DNA of 64,000 nt from Glaciecola siphonariae (GCF_042652645.1 NZ_JBHSGU010000005.1:1-64000), one strand, 5' to 3'. Shown: positions 44,376 through 54,240, counted from the first letter of the stretch. Program-made: numbers and translations. The notes: generated from the letters alone by a model not told the origin.

Positions 44376-46853
44376 ATGAATCTGCACTTTTATCAACGCT
44401 TTATTATTTTAGGCATTAGCTTTTTACTCGCTAGCTGCGTAAGTTCAGGCTATACCCAATTACCTTCGGCCAACTACAGCTACAGGGTTAAATCTCTGGT
44501 GATGCATTTTACCGCAATAGACTACCAAAAATCGGTAGAGGCGCTGGTTAACGAAGGCTACGTGAGCTCTCACTACTTAGTGCCTGAAAGTAACGACCCT
44601 AGTTATCGGAAAAGCGAGCTTGAAGTGTTGCAGTTAGTCGATGAGCATGAGCGCGCATGGCATGCCGGAAGAAGCTACTGGCAAGGTCGCACTGGGCTTA
44701 ACGACAGTTCTATTGGCATTGAGATTGTGAATGTGCCGCAGTGCTTTGACGATGAAAAAGCCCTTGCGCAAGCCGGCATGGCATCGCGGGCAGAGCATGG
44801 CCCCAATCGTTTGTGTGTTTTCCCTGATTTTGATCCTAAACAAATTGAGCTAGTCATTGAGCTCAGTCAGGACATTCTCAGCCGCAATCCAGATATCACG
44901 CCCACCGCTGTGGTAGGCCATTCGGATATTGCGCCTTCTCGCAAGAACGACCCCGGCCCGCGATTTCCTTGGTATCAGCTTTATCAGGCGGGCATTGGTG
45001 CATGGTATGACGAGGCTAGCCTAGCAGCATATTGGCAGCGTTTTAATCATGCGCCGGTCAGTGTAGGTTTGCTGCAGGCGGCGCTTAGCACTTATGGCTA
45101 CGGCATTATAGAAACAGGAATAATCGACCAACAAACCATAGATACGATTAGCGCGTTTCAAATGCATTTTTTACCATGGCAAGTAAGCGGTAATCCCGAC
45201 TCACGCACAGCAGCAGCGGTGTTTGCCTTAATTGAAAAGTACTTTCCAGATGCATTACCTGCCCTGCTCACCCGATATGAACTAGAAAGTGATAGCGCAA
45301 TAAAGGCAAACACGGCGTCTGTTATCACCAAGCAAGGTCAAGTCGATGCCGTCTTTCCGCTGGTTTTATCTGACTCCCGTGAGTATGTAAACAATCGCAC
45401 TCAGTTTATTGCTTATGCGGGTCAAGGAGATATCCGCATCCTACCGATGAACGCAAGCTCTGCCGATATTTACATAAATGAACAAAAGCTTAATATCGCC
45501 CAACCCTTTGCGGCCGAGCAGTATGAATATAGCTTAGCAAAGCGCACGCACGATGGCATTAACAGCTTACGCGTAGACAACATTCAGCCTGCCGATGCCT
45601 CATTACAACTCATAGTGCCTTATCCTAGCTTGCGCAGCGCTGATGAATCGAACAATACAAAGTCTCCGCTAAGCAGCGCCTTTGATTTTTCTGAGGTCGA
45701 CAAGCTCATTAATACTGATGTGAGCAATGGCTTTCCCGGAGCAGTGCTGCTTGTGCTGCATCAAGGGAAAATTGTAAAGCACAGCGCATATGGTTATGCC
45801 GCTCTTGTTGACGGCAAGCCCTCGCCTATGCAAAAAGATACATCTTTTGACCTTGCCTCAAATACCAAAGTATTCGCGACTACCCTTGCGATTATGCATT
45901 TGGTGGAGCAAAACAAATTGGCACTTGATGCTCCTGTGAGTCGCTATTTACCTGAGTATGTTGGTGCTGGCCGCGAAGGGCGAACGGTGGCTGACTTACT
46001 TGCCCATGCTTCAGGTTATGACAGTGAAGTACAGTTCTACAAGCGCGAAAATCCACTTGGTGGCGCTTTTCATTCACTAAGGCCTGAGCTTACCGGTGAT
46101 ATTTTGCTTAGCAAAGTCGAGTTTGTTGCCGGCCGTCAAACTCAGCAGCAATATTCTGATACTAATTTCATGATTTTAGGCCTTTTAATAGAACGGCTTA
46201 CTCAACGACCGCTTGATGAGTATTTAGAAGAGGAAATCTATCAAGCTCTGGGGCTAGATAGCTTGATGTTCAATCCGCTTAAAAAAGGACAAACCGCCGA
46301 ACAATTTGCAGCGACTGAAATCAAGGGCAATACGCGCTCAGGCAATATAGAATTTGAGGGCATACGCGACTATGTGCTCAGAGGCGAAGTGCACGATGAA
46401 AAAGCCTTCTATTCGATGGAAGGGGTTGCTGGTCACGCCGGTTTGTTTGGCAACGCACGAGATTTAGCAGTGCTTGCACAGCTCATGCTCAATCAAGGCG
46501 GGTACGATGATAAAGTGTTATTTAGCCCAGCTACCCTAGCCCGTTTTGTTAGCCCTCGTTATCAAAATAATAGTTTTGGGCTGGGCTGGCGTTTAGCTCT
46601 TGACCAAAGTACTGCATGGCATTTTGGCCCTTATGCAAGTTCGCGCGCATTTGGTCATACAGGCTGGACCGGCACCGCTACGGTGATAGATCCCGCTTAT
46701 GAACTAGCGATTATTTTACTGACCAACAAAAAACACACGCCAGTGCAAAAGCGCGGCGAAGCACTTATTTTCAGCGGTGACGAGTTTGAAACTGGTCGCT
46801 ATGGCAGCGTTGTTAGCAAAGTCTACGAAGCCATTTTACAAGGAGTCAAATAG
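44376..46853 (+). CDS. AmiD-type amidase fused to a PBP4B-type serine hydrolase, lipoprotein
   Basis: 825 residues. Lipobox LLASC (Cys21). An Amidase_2 domain (about 38-205) matches E. coli AmiD: zinc ligands His44 (VMHFTA), His182 (VGHSDIAPSRK) and Asp192, plus the AWHAG block. A peptidoglycan-binding domain follows (about 228-292). After a linker of beta-rich character (about 310-430), a class C-like serine hydrolase (about 435-825) matches E. coli YfeW/PBP4B: Ser495-x-x-Lys498 (SNTK), YSDTN, the GQVHDEKAFYSM-type block and HTGWTGT. In E. coli, yfeW lies beside murQP; here the two activities are one polypeptide. The C-terminus overlaps the next gene by 1 bp. Confidence 0.93.
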   Translation: MNLHFYQRFIILGISFLLASCVSSGYTQLPSANYSYRVKSLVMHFTAIDYQKSVEALVNEGYVSSHYLVPESNDPSYRKSELEVLQLVDEHERAWHAGRSYWQGRTGLNDSSIGIEIVNVPQCFDDEKALAQAGMASRAEHGPNRLCVFPDFDPKQIELVIELSQDILSRNPDITPTAVVGHSDIAPSRKNDPGPRFPWYQLYQAGIGAWYDEASLAAYWQRFNHAPVSVGLLQAALSTYGYGIIETGIIDQQTIDTISAFQMHFLPWQVSGNPDSRTAAAVFALIEKYFPDALPALLTRYELESDSAIKANTASVITKQGQVDAVFPLVLSDSREYVNNRTQFIAYAGQGDIRILPMNASSADIYINEQKLNIAQPFAAEQYEYSLAKRTHDGINSLRVDNIQPADASLQLIVPYPSLRSADESNNTKSPLSSAFDFSEVDKLINTDVSNGFPGAVLLVLHQGKIVKHSAYGYAALVDGKPSPMQKDTSFDLASNTKVFATTLAIMHLVEQNKLALDAPVSRYLPEYVGAGREGRTVADLLAHASGYDSEVQFYKRENPLGGAFHSLRPELTGDILLSKVEFVAGRQTQQQYSDTNFMILGLLIERLTQRPLDEYLEEEIYQALGLDSLMFNPLKKGQTAEQFAATEIKGNTRSGNIEFEGIRDYVLRGEVHDEKAFYSMEGVAGHAGLFGNARDLAVLAQLMLNQGGYDDKVLFSPATLARFVSPRYQNNSFGLGWRLALDQSTAWHFGPYASSRAFGHTGWTGTATVIDPAYELAIILLTNKKHTPVQKRGEALIFSGDEFETGRYGSVVSKVYEAILQGVK

Positions 46854-48223
46854 TGGATTGGTTAAGTATATTGCCGCCGATTATTGCCATTACTGTCGTA
46901 ATCTGGAAAAAGGAGGTGATACTTGCGCTACTGCTATCAATTTTAAGCGCAGAGTTTTTACTGACCTTAAACAGCGATGCGTCAAGCTTGGCTACCCCTA
47001 TAAATACTGTTGAACGCATCGTCAGCACGGTAGGAGATGCAGGTAACGCGCGCATTCTAATATTTTCACTCATGGTTGGTGCGCTGCTGGCCTTTATTCG
47101 AGACTCGGGCGGTGTGGCAGCCATGGTTAATAAACTCATCGCCTCGGGTATTGCCTCAACTAAACGCCGAGTTGGCGGCATCACTATGTTTACCGGAGTA
47201 GCCGTTTTTATAGAGTCTAATTTAAGCGTATTAACCGCCGGCATCCTTGCTCGCGGACTTTTCGACAAATTCAAGATGAGCCGTGCTCGCTTGGCCTACG
47301 TCATAGACTCTACCAGCGCACCGGTATGCATACTGATATTATTAAACGGCTGGGGCGCGTATATTCTTGCCCTGCTCAGCAGCTACGAGCTTGAGCAAAA
47401 CCCTTTGGAAATACTTTGGTCTACCCTGCCCTACAATATTTATGCATGGCTCACCTTAGTGGTAGTTGGCTACACCATTGTAAGCGATAAAGTTTACGGC
47501 CCTATGGCTGAAGCAGAAAAACGCCTCGAGAGTACCGACAGCAAACTGGCGGTAACTGAAGCGTCAAAAGCACGATTTATGCTCGTTCCGATGATGGTGA
47601 TGATAGGCGGCATGTTGGGCTTTATGTTTTGGACCGGCAACGGTGACTTAACTGCGGGCAGCGGCAGCAAGTCGGTGCTTTATGCCACATTTTTAGCCTG
47701 TATTGTTGCCTACGTAATGTTGGTAGCTGCCAAAAAGACTGACCATAAAGGCGCATTTAAAATGGGCTTTAACGGCATGAGCGAATTATTACCCTTAGTC
47801 ACTATAGTGCTGTTATCAATTACGCTTGGCGCCAGCTTAAAAGAACTTGGTACAGGCACTTTTGTAGCAGGCTTAGTGGGCGATCATCTGGCACTTTACC
47901 TGGTCATACCTATGCTGTTTATTGCCGGCGGCATCATCTCATTTACTACCGGTACGTCATGGGGCACATTCGCCATACTTATTCCTATCGGTATGCCCTT
48001 GGTCCAGTCTTTAGGCCTGCCACCTGAAATTGTGTTAGCGGCGATACTTGGCGGAGGAATATTTGGCGATCATTGCTCGCCAATATCAGACACTACAGCC
48101 ATAAGCTCCTTAGCCGCGGGCTGCGACTTACTAACCCATGTACGCACTCAACTGCCGTACGCGCTAGGAGTGGGGGCTGTTACCATTGCAGGATACTTAG
48201 CGATTGGCCTAATTGCCTTTTAA
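46853..48223 (+). CDS. NhaC-family transporter
   Basis: 456 residues, about 11-12 membrane helices; GTG start sharing one base with the previous TAG stop and preceded by AGGAG. Family blocks: FSLMVGALLAFIRDSGG, VFIESNLSVLTAG, SFTTGTSWGTFAILIPIGMPL and GGGIFGDHCSPISDTTAISS. NhaC-type proteins exchange Na+ for H+ or for an organic solute. Coupling to the amidase fusion suggests a role in this locus, either uptake or balancing the sodium brought in by the SSS carrier; this is inference. Confidence 0.9.
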   Translation: MDWLSILPPIIAITVVIWKKEVILALLLSILSAEFLLTLNSDASSLATPINTVERIVSTVGDAGNARILIFSLMVGALLAFIRDSGGVAAMVNKLIASGIASTKRRVGGITMFTGVAVFIESNLSVLTAGILARGLFDKFKMSRARLAYVIDSTSAPVCILILLNGWGAYILALLSSYELEQNPLEILWSTLPYNIYAWLTLVVVGYTIVSDKVYGPMAEAEKRLESTDSKLAVTEASKARFMLVPMMVMIGGMLGFMFWTGNGDLTAGSGSKSVLYATFLACIVAYVMLVAAKKTDHKGAFKMGFNGMSELLPLVTIVLLSITLGASLKELGTGTFVAGLVGDHLALYLVIPMLFIAGGIISFTTGTSWGTFAILIPIGMPLVQSLGLPPEIVLAAILGGGIFGDHCSPISDTTAISSLAAGCDLLTHVRTQLPYALGVGAVTIAGYLAIGLIAF

Positions 48224-48330
48224 CAACCTGTACACCGGAAAAAAAGGGCAGAGAAAAGGCAGAAAACAATAAGGTACAGGCCGAGGGCATCGGGCATCGA
48301 TTTAGTGCCTAGGCCACGGCATACGCAGGT

Positions 48331-48747
48331 TTATTTTGCGAAAAGTGAATCCATATCTTCAAAGTATTTGAATTCGAGTGCATTACCGCTTGGATCATAT
48401 AAAAAGAAGGTGCCTTGCTCACCCACTTCTCCTTTAAAGCGAATATAGGGCGCAATATGAAATGTGTGGCCTGCTCGCTCTAATCGTTGCGCCAGTGCCT
48501 GCCACTCATCTTTTGGCAATACCAAGCCAAAATGCGGAACAGGTACCGATTTACTGTCTACCTGATTGGCATTATCGGCTTGTGGCATACTCTCAACTTG
48601 GTGTGTTACCAACTGATGTCCGTAAAAATTCCAATCAATCCACTGGGCAGAGCTTCTGCCTTGCTCACATCCAATATGCTCACCGTAAAATACTCTAGAC
48701 GACGCTAAATCGGTAACAGGTATAGCCAAATGGAAGGGTGAAATCAT
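48331..48747 (-). CDS. VOC-family (glyoxalase-like) protein
   Basis: 138 residues with the beta-alpha-beta-beta-beta repeats of the vicinal oxygen chelate fold (PFHLAIPVTDLASSRVFY at the N-terminus; FFLYDPSGNALEFKYF at the C-terminus, with the Glu metal ligand). Its start overlaps the aldehyde dehydrogenase stop by 4 bp (ATGA), so it is translated with it. Substrate unknown. Confidence 0.82.
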   Translation of the reverse strand: MISPFHLAIPVTDLASSRVFYGEHIGCEQGRSSAQWIDWNFYGHQLVTHQVESMPQADNANQVDSKSVPVPHFGLVLPKDEWQALAQRLERAGHTFHIAPYIRFKGEVGEQGTFFLYDPSGNALEFKYFEDMDSLFAK

Positions 48748-50231
48748 CCGATAAACCTATTTAACATGAACGATTTAAACTTAGTAAAGGGGGCGTATCT
48801 AAAGGCATTTTCTAATTTAAAACTGCGTCTCATCACGGTTTTTTCGTGACTAAAGGTGTCAAAACCAAATTTACCATGGTAGCGCCCCATACCTGAGGTA
48901 CCGACACCGCCAAAGGGTAAATTATGGTTGAGCATAAACATGCTACAGTCGTTAATGCACATGTTACCTGCGGTTACGTTGTTCACAAATACCTGCTCAA
49001 AATCTTTATCTTGAGTAAACAAATAAGCGGCAAGCGGATGCGGACGTTTATTAATAAATTCAACAATAGCTTGTTTGGTAGGCATCACTATTATGGGGAG
49101 CAAAGGGCCAAAAATTTCCTCCTGCATAATTTTGGAGCTGGCCTCAGGGTTCAGTACCATCGTTGGAGAAATATAGCGCTCCTGTACATCAATTTGCCCT
49201 CCGTAAATGACGTCTTGCCCCTCTAGATAAGACGCTAAACGCTGGCAATGACGCTGATTCACAATGCGCCCATACTCTTTAGACGATTTAGGCTCAGTTG
49301 AATATTGCGATTCAATAGCTTGTTTCATTGCAGCAATAAAATCGTCAACTGCATCTTGCTCAATAAGCACATAATCGGGGGCAATACAGGTTTGCCCTAC
49401 GTTCATCCACTTCCCCCATACAATGCGATTTGCAGCAATCTTAAAATCTATATTGCTATCAACCACACAAGGGCTTTTACCGCCGAGTTCTAAGGTTACC
49501 GGCGTAAGATGCTCAGACGCTGCGCGCATGACAATTTTTCCAACCTGCTCGCCGCCTGTATAAAAGAATTTATCAAAGGGCTCTGCCAATAACGCGCTGG
49601 TCTGGTCTTTACCGCCCTCTACCACAGCAAACGCTTTTTTGTCTAAATATTCTGGCAGCAGTTTTGCCATAATCGCAGAGCTGTGCTCTGCCAATTCTGA
49701 AGGTTTAATAACCGCACAATTGCCTGCACAAATTGCTGCAATCAAGGGGCTTAAAGTAAGTTGAATGGGATAGTTCCATGCACCAATTATCAGTACAGCG
49801 CCAAGCGGTTCTGGCACGATGTAGCTTTTTGCAGGCATTGCTACTAACGGGGAAGATTTGCGAACTGGCTTCATCCAGCTTTTTATGTGCTTGAGCGCGT
49901 GTTTAATATCCGCCTGCAAGAATGCAATTTCAGTTACATACGCCTCCTGCTTGCACTTACCGAGGTCTTTATATAGCGCGTCGCTCAATGCGTCTTTGTT
50001 GTCGGTTAACATGCGTAAAAGCGCTTGCAACTGGCTCTGTCGCCATTGCAATGGCTTAGTTGCGCGACTGGCAAAATAACGCTGTAGTGTTTCTCGCAGG
50101 CCTGAATAGTCATAGTCGAGTGAAGCCGCATCATCAGCGCTAGCTTGTGCAGACCATGCAGTATTGCGATGAATAAGGTCTTTTTCTGACACGCCTTCAT
50201 CTTCGTTTAACAAACCATCACCTAACGACAT
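48744..50231 (-). CDS. aldehyde dehydrogenase, class 3/coniferyl-aldehyde type
   Basis: 495 residues. Catalytic Glu in VTLELGGKSPCVVD and Cys in NVGQTCIAPDYVL; NAD-binding IGAWNYPIQLTLSPLIAA and the C-terminal FGGVGTSGMGRYHGKFGFDTFSHEK are typical of ALDH family 3 and coniferyl aldehyde dehydrogenases. There is a short hydrophobic-free N-terminal extension of about 35 residues compared with shorter members. An AAGGG box precedes the ATG. Confidence 0.9.
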   Translation of the reverse strand: MSLGDGLLNEDEGVSEKDLIHRNTAWSAQASADDAASLDYDYSGLRETLQRYFASRATKPLQWRQSQLQALLRMLTDNKDALSDALYKDLGKCKQEAYVTEIAFLQADIKHALKHIKSWMKPVRKSSPLVAMPAKSYIVPEPLGAVLIIGAWNYPIQLTLSPLIAAICAGNCAVIKPSELAEHSSAIMAKLLPEYLDKKAFAVVEGGKDQTSALLAEPFDKFFYTGGEQVGKIVMRAASEHLTPVTLELGGKSPCVVDSNIDFKIAANRIVWGKWMNVGQTCIAPDYVLIEQDAVDDFIAAMKQAIESQYSTEPKSSKEYGRIVNQRHCQRLASYLEGQDVIYGGQIDVQERYISPTMVLNPEASSKIMQEEIFGPLLPIIVMPTKQAIVEFINKRPHPLAAYLFTQDKDFEQVFVNNVTAGNMCINDCSMFMLNHNLPFGGVGTSGMGRYHGKFGFDTFSHEKTVMRRSFKLENAFRYAPFTKFKSFMLNRFIG

Positions 50232-50342
50232 ACTTCACTTCCCTTATTCATCTTTGGCTTTATGCACTTTGAAAATTCTATCAGACTTACCGATTGAGAC
50301 AAACGATTGCGCAGGCTAAAAGCGAGAAAAGATGCGCAAATA

Positions 50343-50378
50343 AAAAAGGCGACCGCATTAATCGGTCGCCCTTATTTT
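50343..50378 (-). terminator. rho-independent terminator after purA
   Basis: On the minus strand an eight-base perfect stem (GGCGACCG/CGGTCGCC) with a 7-nt loop is followed by TTTTTTA. It lies about 35 bp past the purA stop. Confidence 0.9.
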
Positions 50379-50413
50379 TACTCGCTCACTTAGGTGAGGA
50401 TCACAAACAGACT

Positions 50414-51709
50414 TTACGCAAACGGATGCTTCAACACCATCGTTTCGCTGCGGTCAGGCCCGGTAGATATAATGTGCACCGGTACGCCAGTCAGCTCTTC
50501 AATTCGTTTTATGTAGTCTTTTGCCGCTTCAGGGAGCTTGTCGTAGTCAGTTACGCCAAAGGTTTGCTCGCTCCAGCCCGGCATAACTTCATAAACAGGC
50601 TCAATGGCGTCGTAACCTTCCGCTGCAAGCGGAGGCGTGGTTGCAATATTGCCTTGCGCGTCTTTATACCCCACGCAAATTTTCAATTCATCTAGTCCGT
50701 CGAGCACGTCAAGCTTGGTCAAGCAAAATCCACTTACCGAGTTGAGCTGCACCGCTCGGCACATGGCAACGGCGTCAAACCAGCCTGTACGGCGTTTGCG
50801 CCCGGTAGTTGCGCCAAACTCATGTCCTTTTACGCCCAAATGCTGGCCCACATCGCAGTCTAGTTCGGTTGGAAACGGACCAGAACCAACGCGTGTGGTA
50901 TATGCTTTAACGATACCTAAGACATAATCAATACTTAAAGGGCCAAAACCAGCACCCGTTGCAACACCGCCAACGGTAGTGTTAGACGACGTTACGTAAG
51001 GGTAAGTACCGTGATCAATATCCAACAAAGTGCCCTGGGCACCTTCAAACATGATGGCTTGATTGTTCTTCTTTGCATTTTCTAGCAGTGCGGTTACGTC
51101 TACCGACAATGACTTGAACAAATCTGCAACCGACAGGGCCTCTTTGAGCACCGTGTCGTAATCAAGCGCTGGCTGCTTGTAATATTCGGTCAGCATGAAG
51201 TTATGGTAGGCCATCACCTCTTTTAGCTTAACGGCAAAATCTTCTGGGTTGAACAAATCGCCAACGCGCAAGCCACGACGCGATACTTTATCTTCATAGG
51301 CAGGCCCGATGCCGCGGCCCGTTGTACCAATTGCTTTATCGCCGCGCGCAGTCTCTCTTGCAACGTCTAAGGCAACATGAAACGACAAAATAAGCGGACA
51401 GGCTTCACTAATAACTAAACGCTCTTTTACCGGCACGCCTTTATCTTCTAACATCTTCATTTCTGTTAGTAGGGCCTGCGGGCTTAGCACAACACCGTTA
51501 CCAATTACGCAGGTTACGTTTTCACGCAATATGCCTGACGGAATAAGGTGTAAGACTGTTTTTTCGCCGTCTATTACCAATGTGTGGCCCGCATTGTGAC
51601 CACCTTGATAACGTACAACATAAGATGCTTGATCGGTGAGTAAGTCGACGACTTTACCCTTGCCCTCATCACCCCATTGGGTGCCGAGCACTACAACATT
51701 TTTTGCCAT
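50414..51709 (-). CDS. purA: adenylosuccinate synthetase
   Basis: 431 residues. N-terminal GTQWGDEGKGKVVDLL (GTP/IMP-binding loop with catalytic Asp), GGHNAGHTLV, TTGRGIGPAYEDK and the C-terminal GPDRSETMV. It makes adenylosuccinate from IMP, aspartate and GTP in AMP synthesis. Single gene with its own terminator. Confidence 0.98.
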   Translation of the reverse strand: MAKNVVVLGTQWGDEGKGKVVDLLTDQASYVVRYQGGHNAGHTLVIDGEKTVLHLIPSGILRENVTCVIGNGVVLSPQALLTEMKMLEDKGVPVKERLVISEACPLILSFHVALDVARETARGDKAIGTTGRGIGPAYEDKVSRRGLRVGDLFNPEDFAVKLKEVMAYHNFMLTEYYKQPALDYDTVLKEALSVADLFKSLSVDVTALLENAKKNNQAIMFEGAQGTLLDIDHGTYPYVTSSNTTVGGVATGAGFGPLSIDYVLGIVKAYTTRVGSGPFPTELDCDVGQHLGVKGHEFGATTGRKRRTGWFDAVAMCRAVQLNSVSGFCLTKLDVLDGLDELKICVGYKDAQGNIATTPPLAAEGYDAIEPVYEVMPGWSEQTFGVTDYDKLPEAAKDYIKRIEELTGVPVHIISTGPDRSETMVLKHPFA

Positions 51710-51818
51710 GGAATTAGGTACTTGATTAATTAGGCGGCGATTTTAGCAAAATTACGCGCACTTGTTGATACCCAATTGCGTTTAATTTTGCTTTAAGTGC
51801 CGCCCCAAGACGAAAAGC

Positions 51819-52676
51819 TCAGTAAAGTAAGCTATATATCTTTCTGCGATACTTAGATTTAAGCGGCTCTCCGTCTGGTAAAGCGTTAATCATGTCTAAA
51901 GTAACCTTTTTCGCATCACCATAATTTAAGTCGTGGTTTAAAATTTCAAACAATAAGTCCAAGGCCTGCTCGGTCTTATGCGCCTGCTGCAAGGCAATGG
52001 CGACCTTAATTTTCAAATCTAAATCATCGGGCGCATTGGCCAATTCGTTTTGTAGCGCAATTAATTCGGGAGACTCTGCCGCTTTGTCGGCAAGTTCAAT
52101 TTTACCCATTATTGATTGATAGCGTGCGTCTTGGTCGACTAATTTCACTTCAGCCATCAAGCTTTTAGCAGTATCAAGTTGGCCTGTTTCTATGGCGCAG
52201 TCTGATAGTAAAAAGCGGCATTCAACATTATCTGGGTTAATGTCAAAGGCCTGTTTGGCAAGCGTAAAAGCCTGCTGCATATCGCCGCCTTGTGCAGCGC
52301 TTATGGCTTGTTCGAATAACTCTTGCTCCGGGCTAGGTAGGTGTTTTGCAAGCGTTTGACTCAGCTGCTCGGCGGTTTGAGGACCGGCAAAACCATCTAC
52401 TGGCTGCCCATCTTTAATTAACATGGTGGTGGGCAATGAACGCACGCCAAACTGCTGCACTATTTCTGGTTGCTCATCGCAATGAATAGTGGCAAGGACC
52501 ACCGAAGCCGCGTTTTGTGCAGCAAGGCTCTCGAGCGTTGACATCATTTGTACTGAGGGCTCATCCCAAGGTGCCCAAAAGTAAGTAATAACTAACTTAT
52601 TCTGGCTATCTTCTAAAATAACTTGTTTAAAGTTTTCTACGTTCAGGGCAATAGAAATGGCGCTTTGATCTGTCAT
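51819..52676 (-). CDS. cnoX: thioredoxin-fold co-chaperone CnoX (YbbN)
   Basis: 285 residues from the ATG at 52676, which has a GGA element 5 nt upstream; an ATG at 52682 and TTG at 52706 are less likely. The thioredoxin domain (about 10-110) has WAPWDEPS in place of the redox CxxC, so no disulfide chemistry at that site; E. coli CnoX likewise has an altered motif. Tetratricopeptide helices follow (about 118-285). In E. coli CnoX holds unfolding proteins for GroEL and DnaK, particularly under chlorine stress. Confidence 0.9.
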   Translation of the reverse strand: MTDQSAISIALNVENFKQVILEDSQNKLVITYFWAPWDEPSVQMMSTLESLAAQNAASVVLATIHCDEQPEIVQQFGVRSLPTTMLIKDGQPVDGFAGPQTAEQLSQTLAKHLPSPEQELFEQAISAAQGGDMQQAFTLAKQAFDINPDNVECRFLLSDCAIETGQLDTAKSLMAEVKLVDQDARYQSIMGKIELADKAAESPELIALQNELANAPDDLDLKIKVAIALQQAHKTEQALDLLFEILNHDLNYGDAKKVTLDMINALPDGEPLKSKYRRKIYSLLY

Positions 52677-52893
52677 GGGCATCCGTTTTGGAGATTTCGA
52701 TAGCAATAATTATGGTGATGATAATTGCTAATGCAAGCTGATTATTGATTTTACTTCAAGCCAACTTGCATGGTAAAACGTAATGACTGTAAAGCCGGCT
52801 TAAAACATGGTGACAGGTTTTTATTTAGCGGCCATAGTGCTCACTTTGGGCTCAAAGGCCTTGATGATAAAAAAATGCTAACAGGAGACATTG

Positions 52894-53202
52894 ATGAACA
52901 AACGCTTCACGAGTTTTTCCCAGTTCTATCCGTACTATTTAGAAGAGCATCAGCATCCTCGCTGCCGTTTGCTTCACTTTATCGGCTCATCTCTAGTATT
53001 AGCTGTTATCGCCTATGCCCTGCTTAGCCAAGCTTGGGTATGGTTATGGCTTGTTCCTGTAATTGGATATGGCTTTGCATGGACGGGACACTTTTTTTAC
53101 GAACACAACAAACCCGCAACGTTTAAATATCCCTTATATAGCTTAATTGGCGACTGGGTGATGTTTAAAGATATTTTAGTGGGGAAAATTTCAATCAAGT
53201 AA
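52894..53202 (+). CDS. DUF962/Mpo1-like membrane protein
   Basis: 102 residues; start chosen at the ATG 6 nt after AGGAG (a TTG just before is in frame). Blocks YLEEHQHPRCRLLHFIGSSL and GHFFYEHNKPATFKYPLYSL carry the conserved histidines of the family, around two to three membrane helices. Yeast Mpo1 is an iron-dependent dioxygenase of 2-hydroxy fatty acids; bacterial members are uncharacterised. Confidence 0.85.
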   Translation: MNKRFTSFSQFYPYYLEEHQHPRCRLLHFIGSSLVLAVIAYALLSQAWVWLWLVPVIGYGFAWTGHFFYEHNKPATFKYPLYSLIGDWVMFKDILVGKISIK

Positions 53203-53469
53203 GGCTATTTGCATTCTAAGGTTGGAAACAGCGATTTCTTACAGCGTGGCAGTGGGCCTGTTTTGTGCAAAAGTGGATTGGATTGTTGAAAAACTAAGCT
53301 AAGTTAAAGTGATGGTTTATGCGCAAGCCAGACTATGAACATTCGGCTATATTCGGTCAAAAATAAGCAATATGTTGTCTGCTGCTCGTGCATCACGGTT
53401 ACTCGTTATTTGCCAAATTTGCCCAGTCTTCACGCTTTAATAATGAGCTGTTGACACCATAGTCTCTTG

Positions 53470-53937
53470 TTAGGTGACACTACCGCTGCGAACTTTACTA
53501 AGACGCATAGAAAAATAGACCATGAACCCACAAAGGATACCAACACCAACACCATTACTTAAACCAAAAGATTCCATAAGGGGACTCATTATGAACATAT
53601 GGATGATTAACAAGGGAATAAGTGCGACTGCATATACTTTTAGCTTTATTGTGACTCTGTAAGGAGCGCCACAATGTGGGCACTTTTTGATCTTTCCCCA
53701 CTTGTTCAGAGAGCGCGAAAAAAATCCAATTTTTTCACCGCACGTGGGGCATTTATAAAATTGTTCATTGGGTTCGAAGTATTCCGTTAAAGGGGCGTTA
53801 TTTTGATCGGATTTAGAACGGCGAAACTCCAATTCGTCCTTGATTCGTTTTGTCCTATCTGGATAAGCAGCTTGGTCAATAGAGCGAAGAGAATCTTCTA
53901 GTTCCTCAATAGAATATGTTTTGTAGTCTGGTTCCAT
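53470..53937 (-). CDS. zinc-ribbon membrane protein, function unknown
   Basis: 155 residues. An acidic helical N-terminus (1-45) is followed by a zinc ribbon with CPTCGEK and CPHCGAP (about 63-90) and two C-terminal membrane helices (about 98-120 and 127-147). I do not recognise a named family. It stands alone. The 267 bp on its downstream side (53203-53469) hold no gene or clear terminator. Confidence 0.7.
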   Translation of the reverse strand: MEPDYKTYSIEELEDSLRSIDQAAYPDRTKRIKDELEFRRSKSDQNNAPLTEYFEPNEQFYKCPTCGEKIGFFSRSLNKWGKIKKCPHCGAPYRVTIKLKVYAVALIPLLIIHMFIMSPLMESFGLSNGVGVGILCGFMVYFSMRLSKVRSGSVT

Positions 53938-54240
53938 CTATATAGTTTTCCTTGCCATCCAACATATTTATTATGTAGTCCGCATTGTAACACCAACATT
54001 ACTTCATTCCACACAGCCTCTATACTTTATATATTTCAATAGCTTACTACTTTCTTGGTAATGATTTCTACAACTTTTACCGCGTTTGCGATGCATGCAT
54101 ACAAGCTTGCTAGTCACTTCCTGAAAATTATAATAGAAACAACAATTTAGACCAAGGTCGCGACTAAATCAAAGTGCTTACTATGCGTGCATTGTAAGCA
54201 CTCGGTCTAGTCTAGCCTTAAGCGCCGGAATAAATTCAGC

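Noticed and set aside
27101..48223. The murein locus as a genomic island or prophage remnant
   Set aside because: No integrase, tRNA, attachment repeats or transposase was seen at either edge, and codon and base usage look like the flanking genes by eye.
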